Positions 59,802 through 64,000 of a stretch of DNA of 64,000 nucleotides are shown one piece after another (within the stretch, counting starts at the first letter, position 1; each line of letters opens with the position of its first letter). The DNA comes from a bacterium (GTDB lineage Bacteria; Auribacterota; Tritonobacteria; UBA1439), in NCBI GenBank assembly GCA_028716845.1, contig JAQUPF010000003.1, forward strand, positions 182,008 through 246,007. Direction: 5' to 3'. The notes beneath the pieces were generated by a model that made no database searches, was not told where the DNA came from, and saw nothing but the letters and a program-made list of their open reading frames with translations. A program made the translations under genes and the position numbers.

Positions 59802-61481
59802 ATGAAAAACGGAACCGGCAGATCAGGAACGATCGGCCGCGCCGTCGCCGGCGCGCTCATTGTCCTGCTTCTCTCCTATACCTATTATTGCCAGTACCAC
59901 TCGAAAATCTCGTCCCTCGACTCGTTCCTCATTTCCCTGCTCCTCGTCGCGGTCCTCTGCATCGTCCTCCTGTGCCGGAAGGGTCCGCTGTTCCCGCGAC
60001 GGATGATCGAGAGCAGGAGGCAGGCGTGGCTCTTCATCGGCGTCATAATGCTCGGCGTCTTCGCACGGACGGCGTATCTGGGCGCGTTCCCCCCCGCCGA
60101 CGGTCAGTACGGGGAGGAGGCGCGGACCGCGGCACATGCCTTTCATAACTCGTTTTCCCCCTTCTTCCCCCTGAACATACTCCAGTCGCAACTGGCCCTT
60201 CGGCTTTTCGGCAACACCATCCCCGGCCTGCGCGCCCCCTTCGTCATCCTGGGGATCCTGAGCGTCCCGATCTTCTTCGTCGCCGCTCGACTTCTCTTCA
60301 GGAACTTCGGCGCCGCCCTCGCCGCGGCGGCCCTCTTCGCCTGCAGCACGTTCCTCGCCGCCGGCCAGCGCACGGCGAGCCACGAGATCTCCGGCGTCGC
60401 GACGGAGTGCCTGGCGATCGCCGCCCTCTTCCTCGCCTGCGCGCGGCGGGACATCGCCTCGTGCGCCCTCGCCGGCTGGGCGAACGGCCTCCTCGCGGCG
60501 GAATACCTCCCCTACAAGGTCATCCCCGCGATGGCGCTCCTCACGCTGATCGTCGTCCTGCTCCGGGCCCCCGCCCGCCCGCGCCTCCTCCCGCGGGTCG
60601 CCGCGTTCTGCCTGTGCGCCGTCGCGGTGCTGGTCCCGATCATGCTGAGCGACAGGGGAAGGCCGCTCTGGTTTGTCAGCGAGGGATTCGTCCGGCACCG
60701 CTCCCTGGAGGCGCCTCCCTCGCTGCCGGTCGGCGCTCTCATCAGGCACTGGTGGGAGAAGGCGGCGCTCGCGTCGTCGTTCCTCTTCATCCGCGGCGGC
60801 GGGCACCATCAGATCATCCCCCGCTCGATGGGCATCATCGAGTTCCGAACGGGCGTCGTCGGATGTCTGGCGCTCGCCTGCTGCGCTGCCCGTGCGGTCC
60901 GGAGCCCGGCCAAGCTGTTCCTCGCGGGGACCGTCGTGCTGACGGTCTTCCTCGGGGGCATGCTGCCCTCCAACCCGTCGCTCTACCGGCTGATCGGGGC
61001 GGTCCCGCCCTTCTATCTCCTGATCGGGATGCTCATCGATGACACGCTCCTGGCATTCCCCTCGCGGCGGCGGCTCCTCTCGTCCGCATGGACGGCCGTC
61101 TTCCTCCTCCTCGTCTGGTCGAACCTCTACAACCTTCTCGCCGTCACGGTCTTTGACGACAGTGTCAGGCGGAGCTTCTGCGACCCCGATCTCACACTCG
61201 CGCAGACGATCGCCGCCGCTCGGGAAGAGGACCCGGCCGCGACGGTGTACCTCCTGAGCGACAAGCGGTTCCTCGGCGTTGACAACGACTACGATTTCCT
61301 GTACGACCGCGCGCGGGTGCGGGTCGTCGCCGACCCCCGAGACATCGGGGAGCCGCACGGCGTCCTCATCGCGCACGACGGCTTCATCGCGGCGGCGCGC
61401 GCCCTGCCGGGCCTCTCCGGCTGCGAGGAGTGGACGCCTCCCCTCTGCCCCCGCCGCAGGGTCCTGCGGTGCAGGTTCTGA
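59802..61481 (+). CDS. GT-C-like membrane glycosyltransferase (PMT/GT39-like)
   Basis: A 559-residue membrane protein. Helices start at VAGALIVLLLSYTYYC; the loop after the third carries ADGQYGEEARTAAHAFHN with acidic residues in the catalytic-loop position, followed by LNILQSQLALRLFGN. VPIFFVAARLLFRNFGAALAAAALFACS is a typical GT39 helical pair. About eleven helices end near 460 and a soluble tail follows (TVYLLSDKRFLGVDNDYDFLYDRARVR). ATG 59,802 fits the charged N-terminus (MKNGTGRSGTIGR). It lies divergent to the decayed flippase and convergent to the PA14 gene. Confidence 0.75.
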   Translation: MKNGTGRSGTIGRAVAGALIVLLLSYTYYCQYHSKISSLDSFLISLLLVAVLCIVLLCRKGPLFPRRMIESRRQAWLFIGVIMLGVFARTAYLGAFPPADGQYGEEARTAAHAFHNSFSPFFPLNILQSQLALRLFGNTIPGLRAPFVILGILSVPIFFVAARLLFRNFGAALAAAALFACSTFLAAGQRTASHEISGVATECLAIAALFLACARRDIASCALAGWANGLLAAEYLPYKVIPAMALLTLIVVLLRAPARPRLLPRVAAFCLCAVAVLVPIMLSDRGRPLWFVSEGFVRHRSLEAPPSLPVGALIRHWWEKAALASSFLFIRGGGHHQIIPRSMGIIEFRTGVVGCLALACCAARAVRSPAKLFLAGTVVLTVFLGGMLPSNPSLYRLIGAVPPFYLLIGMLIDDTLLAFPSRRRLLSSAWTAVFLLLVWSNLYNLLAVTVFDDSVRRSFCDPDLTLAQTIAAAREEDPAATVYLLSDKRFLGVDNDYDFLYDRARVRVVADPRDIGEPHGVLIAHDGFIAAARALPGLSGCEEWTPPLCPRRRVLRCRF

Positions 61482-61757
61482 CGGCGCCGCTGGATTCCGG
61501 CCCTCCGGTTGTACTATAGTAGCGGCGCGCGGAGCGGGTTCCCGACGGGTTGTCCGCCGCCTCCCCGCGCACGTCGCCCTCAACTACGACGGCCGGCGGA
61601 TCTTCCATGCCGCCGAATGGGAGGTCCACAGCGTCCCGGCGGGGCGGGGAACAGGGGAACGAGGCCCGTTTGCGCATCCCGGGCGGGCTCCTCCAGGACC
61701 GGGCCGGCGAGTTCGGGATGACGCGCAGCCTCGGTTCGCCGGGGGCGGCGGGCGGAC
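61482..61757. other. Intergenic region with palindromic -10 and possible gene relic
   Basis: TACTATAGTA (61,512-61,521) is a perfect 10-bp palindrome containing a plus-strand -10-like TATAGT. It is followed by a frame with protein-like character (VVRRLPAHVALNYDGRRIFH) but no start, no Shine-Dalgarno and no recognised family. I do not call it as a gene. The rest holds nothing I can identify. Confidence 0.3.
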
Positions 61758-64000
61758 TCAATGGCTGAAGAGGCGGGCGGGAATGACTTCCTCTGATTGA
61801 CCCGGCGGCGTCCAGTACACGCGCAGGTACGCCTTCCATCGCGCGTCGAAATACTCGATCCTGATCGGGTGCAGCCCCCCCTCCATGCGGATGAAGCCCG
61901 ACCGCCGGGTCGCCGCCTGCTCCCGCCAGTTGTTCACCGCGAGTGTCTCGCCGATGAACAGCCGCGACCCGTCATCCGACTCCGTGGCGAACATGTAGAG
62001 GCCGTCCTCGGGGATCGAGATGTAGCCCTCCCAGCGGGCGCTGAACGGCGGCGGCAGCGGCTTCTCCGCGTCGTCGAGGAAATCGATCGCGGGGACTGGA
62101 TCGACGGCGACGAGTGCCGGCGGCCCCGAGGGCTCCGTCCCCTCGAAGTACTCCGCCCGCAGCCCCTCCCCGCGCGGGGGCGGTTCGAGCGGCGGCGCCC
62201 GTTCCGCCGCCGCTGGGGTGACCGGTTCGAACGGCCCGCGCGACCCGGCGTCGACGGTGGAAAAGACGTCCGGCATCTCCGCGCCGTCGAGACCGGTGAG
62301 GCGGACCGCGAACGCCCACTCCCCGCCCCGCTCGCAAAGTTTCAGGACGAGCTCGTTGATCCCCTCCCGCAGCGCCGCCCTGAACACGGAGGGACGGCGG
62401 CCGAGCGTGACGACGCCCTTCGAGAGCGGCTCCCGGTTCAGCCACATCGCCCCCCGCTCCTCGGTCGCCGTCACCTCGAGGAGAGCCCCGCGTGTGTCGG
62501 GAGAGACCAGGTAGGTGAGCGCGTAGGCGCAGACGTCCTCGGGGTTGCCGGGATGATCGGGGTCGTCGTTCCTGAAGAACGCGTTCAGGTCGATGTTGAC
62601 GAAGGCGCGGCCGGGGCGCCGCCATCGGACCGTCCCGCCCAGCCCTTCGTACGCCCCTGCCGGATCGAGGGATGCGATGTCGACATTGTCCCTCCTCTCG
62701 CCCCTCCCCCCCCGGTTGTCGAACAGCCCCAGCGCCATCCAGTCGGTGAGATACTGCTTCCGGGCCTTCACATGCGCGACCACGAACGCCTCACGCCCGT
62801 TCGGCGCGACAATCCGCCGCTCGACGTCGTACGAGGAGAAATAGACGAGCTCGTCCGGCCGCAGGGCGAACAGGATACGCTCGCCCGGCGAGTAGCGGCC
62901 GTACTCCTCGGCACGGAAAACCTGGAACTTCGGGGGGAATCCGCGACGCACGTCGTCCTCACCCGCCGTGTAGAACCGGATGAAGATGTTCGGCATGTTG
63001 GCGTCGCGCGACGTGACCACCAGCCGATCGTACTCGTCGCGCCGCGACTGCATGAAGCGGATCATCTCCCGGTAGCCGTACTGGAAGCCGTAGATCCCTT
63101 CCGCGGAAAAGGCGGGGTAGCGAAGGTAGTACGCGCGCACGTACTCCCCGAATTCCGGCACGAAATACGCGAGGTAGGCGACGATCGCCGCGCCCCCCGC
63201 CGCCCTGAGGACCAGCCGACGATCGGCGAGAAAACGGCTGAAGATGAATCCCATGCCGACCGCGGCGATGCCGGGCAAGATCGGGAGGGCGGCGATGGCG
63301 CGCGTCGCGGAGGGGACCTCCACGGTGAGGGCGGCCGCGACCGGAAAAAGGGCGAGCCACCAGACGAGGAGGGCGCCCTCCCGCCGGTATTTCACGAGGC
63401 AGAGGACGAGCCCCAGGAGGTAGAGCGGGATGTCCGCCCGGTAGAGCTGGCCGAACCATGGAACGGCGTGCCTCGCCATCGGGTCGCCCCGCCTGAAGAG
63501 GAAGTCGTACGAGAAGTGCCGCGCGTAGTTTCGCGCGAACAGCCGGAGGTTCTCGTTCGCCGGTTTCCCGAGGCTGAAGATCGATATCTGGTCGAAGCGG
63601 GCCTTCGCGGCGCTCGGATGCCGCATGCCGAACCGCGCCATCGGGTACGCCGCGGCGGCGAAAACGAGCAGCGCCGCGAGGGCCGCCCACCGCCGCCGCA
63701 GGAGGTCCCGCGCGTACAGGACCGCGAAGCCGAGGAGGAAGAGGGGGACGAACACCCTCGCGGTGCCGTACGTGTAGAGCGCGAGCCCCATGACCGCCGC
63801 GCCGGGGAAGAGGCAGGCGGTCCTCCTCGTGGCGCCGCGATAGAGGAGGAAGAGGCCGAGGGTGAAGAGGCATGGAAAGCTGATGAGCTCGAAGGCAATC
63901 CTGCTGAAATGGATGTGCCAGGCGCTCACGGCCAGCATGAGGGCGGCGAGCACCCCCTCGCGGGGGGTGAACAGCTCCCTGAAGAGGAGGAAGGTGAACC
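61758..64000 (-). CDS. GT39-like membrane protein with C-terminal PA14 domain (runs off right edge)
   Basis: The 3' ~747 codons are in the window; the start is beyond 64,000. The N-terminal visible part is polytopic and GT39-like (SAWHIHFSRIAFELISFP, GLALYTYGTARVFVPLFLL). A soluble middle region has RLVVTSRDANMPNIF and a beta-rich section around NELVLKLCERGGEW. The last ~140 residues are a PA14 domain: GLRAEYFEGTEPSGP, WEGYISIPEDGLYMFATES, DDGSRLFIGETLAVNNW and GGLHPIRIEYFD. PA14 often binds glycans and would lie outside the membrane, perhaps to hold the acceptor. This is the third type of appended module on a GT-C protein here, after F5/8C and NHL. Confidence 0.85.
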   Translation of the reverse strand, partial: FTFLLFRELFTPREGVLAALMLAVSAWHIHFSRIAFELISFPCLFTLGLFLLYRGATRRTACLFPGAAVMGLALYTYGTARVFVPLFLLGFAVLYARDLLRRRWAALAALLVFAAAAYPMARFGMRHPSAAKARFDQISIFSLGKPANENLRLFARNYARHFSYDFLFRRGDPMARHAVPWFGQLYRADIPLYLLGLVLCLVKYRREGALLVWWLALFPVAAALTVEVPSATRAIAALPILPGIAAVGMGFIFSRFLADRRLVLRAAGGAAIVAYLAYFVPEFGEYVRAYYLRYPAFSAEGIYGFQYGYREMIRFMQSRRDEYDRLVVTSRDANMPNIFIRFYTAGEDDVRRGFPPKFQVFRAEEYGRYSPGERILFALRPDELVYFSSYDVERRIVAPNGREAFVVAHVKARKQYLTDWMALGLFDNRGGRGERRDNVDIASLDPAGAYEGLGGTVRWRRPGRAFVNIDLNAFFRNDDPDHPGNPEDVCAYALTYLVSPDTRGALLEVTATEERGAMWLNREPLSKGVVTLGRRPSVFRAALREGINELVLKLCERGGEWAFAVRLTGLDGAEMPDVFSTVDAGSRGPFEPVTPAAAERAPPLEPPPRGEGLRAEYFEGTEPSGPPALVAVDPVPAIDFLDDAEKPLPPPFSARWEGYISIPEDGLYMFATESDDGSRLFIGETLAVNNWREQAATRRSGFIRMEGGLHPIRIEYFDARWKAYLRVYWTPPGQSEEVIPARLFSH

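Noticed and set aside
59802..61481. Minus-strand 586-codon frame over the GT-C gene
   Set aside because: Charged antisense shadow; the plus strand has regular membrane helices and a good promoter.

Overview
The window is a GC-rich bacterial chromosome segment devoted almost entirely to building and modifying a surface glycan, glycolipid or glycoprotein. I see no tRNA, rRNA, CRISPR array or phage module. The density of B12-binding radical SAM enzymes, GT-C membrane proteins and degenerate 10-nt intergenic repeats fits an uncultured anaerobic lineage (for example Omnitrophota/Auribacterota-like or another PVC-neighbour phylum). That assignment is an impression from gene style, not a demonstrated placement.

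Layout. (1) 1-10,116: nearly back-to-back radical SAM genes on the minus strand, five with an N-terminal B12-binding fold and two SPASM-like. They are interrupted at 7.24-8.51 kb by a scar holding a promoter relic, a gutted IS1634/IS4-type transposase and a beheaded radical SAM paralogue. (2) 10,233-20,041: a minus-strand GT-C protein, then a plus-strand operon of three NAD-dependent sugar epimerase/reductases, a heptose-type sugar-1-phosphate nucleotidyltransferase and GHMP kinase (HddC/HddA-like), a GT2 and a GT-C protein ending in an F5/8C domain. (3) 20,070-28,984: a tight seven-gene minus-strand operon of SGNH hydrolase, GT-C protein, DUF362/ferredoxin protein, two radical SAM enzymes, a protein made of four TIGR04076-like Cys-rich repeats, and a divergent PurH. 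This is my best candidate for an undescribed system. (4) 29,205-40,367: GT2s and B12-radical SAM genes, including one that appears to start at CTG, and a chimeric, frameshifted radical SAM pseudogene flanked by a paralogous copy. (5) 40,337-64,000: a secreted ADP-ribosylglycohydrolase-fold protein, an SGNH gene broken at a G8 tract, seven GT-C proteins (one with six NHL repeats, one with PA14), one more B12-radical SAM gene, a GT2-methyltransferase fusion, and remnants of a GT2, a methyltransferase and a Wzx-like flippase.

How the parts may work together (inference). The sugar-nucleotide operon makes activated (deoxy)heptose- or fucose-like sugars. GT2 enzymes load them on a lipid carrier. 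The eleven GT-C proteins transfer lipid-linked sugars outside the membrane. B12-radical SAM enzymes methylate or rearrange lipid or sugar intermediates, with SGNH proteins as O-acyl transferases or esterases. Genes within operons are typically joined by 4-bp ATGA/GTGA overlaps, which I used to fix most starts. Several loci carry deletion chimeras, frameshifts and paralogous duplications, so this is a fast-evolving accessory region.
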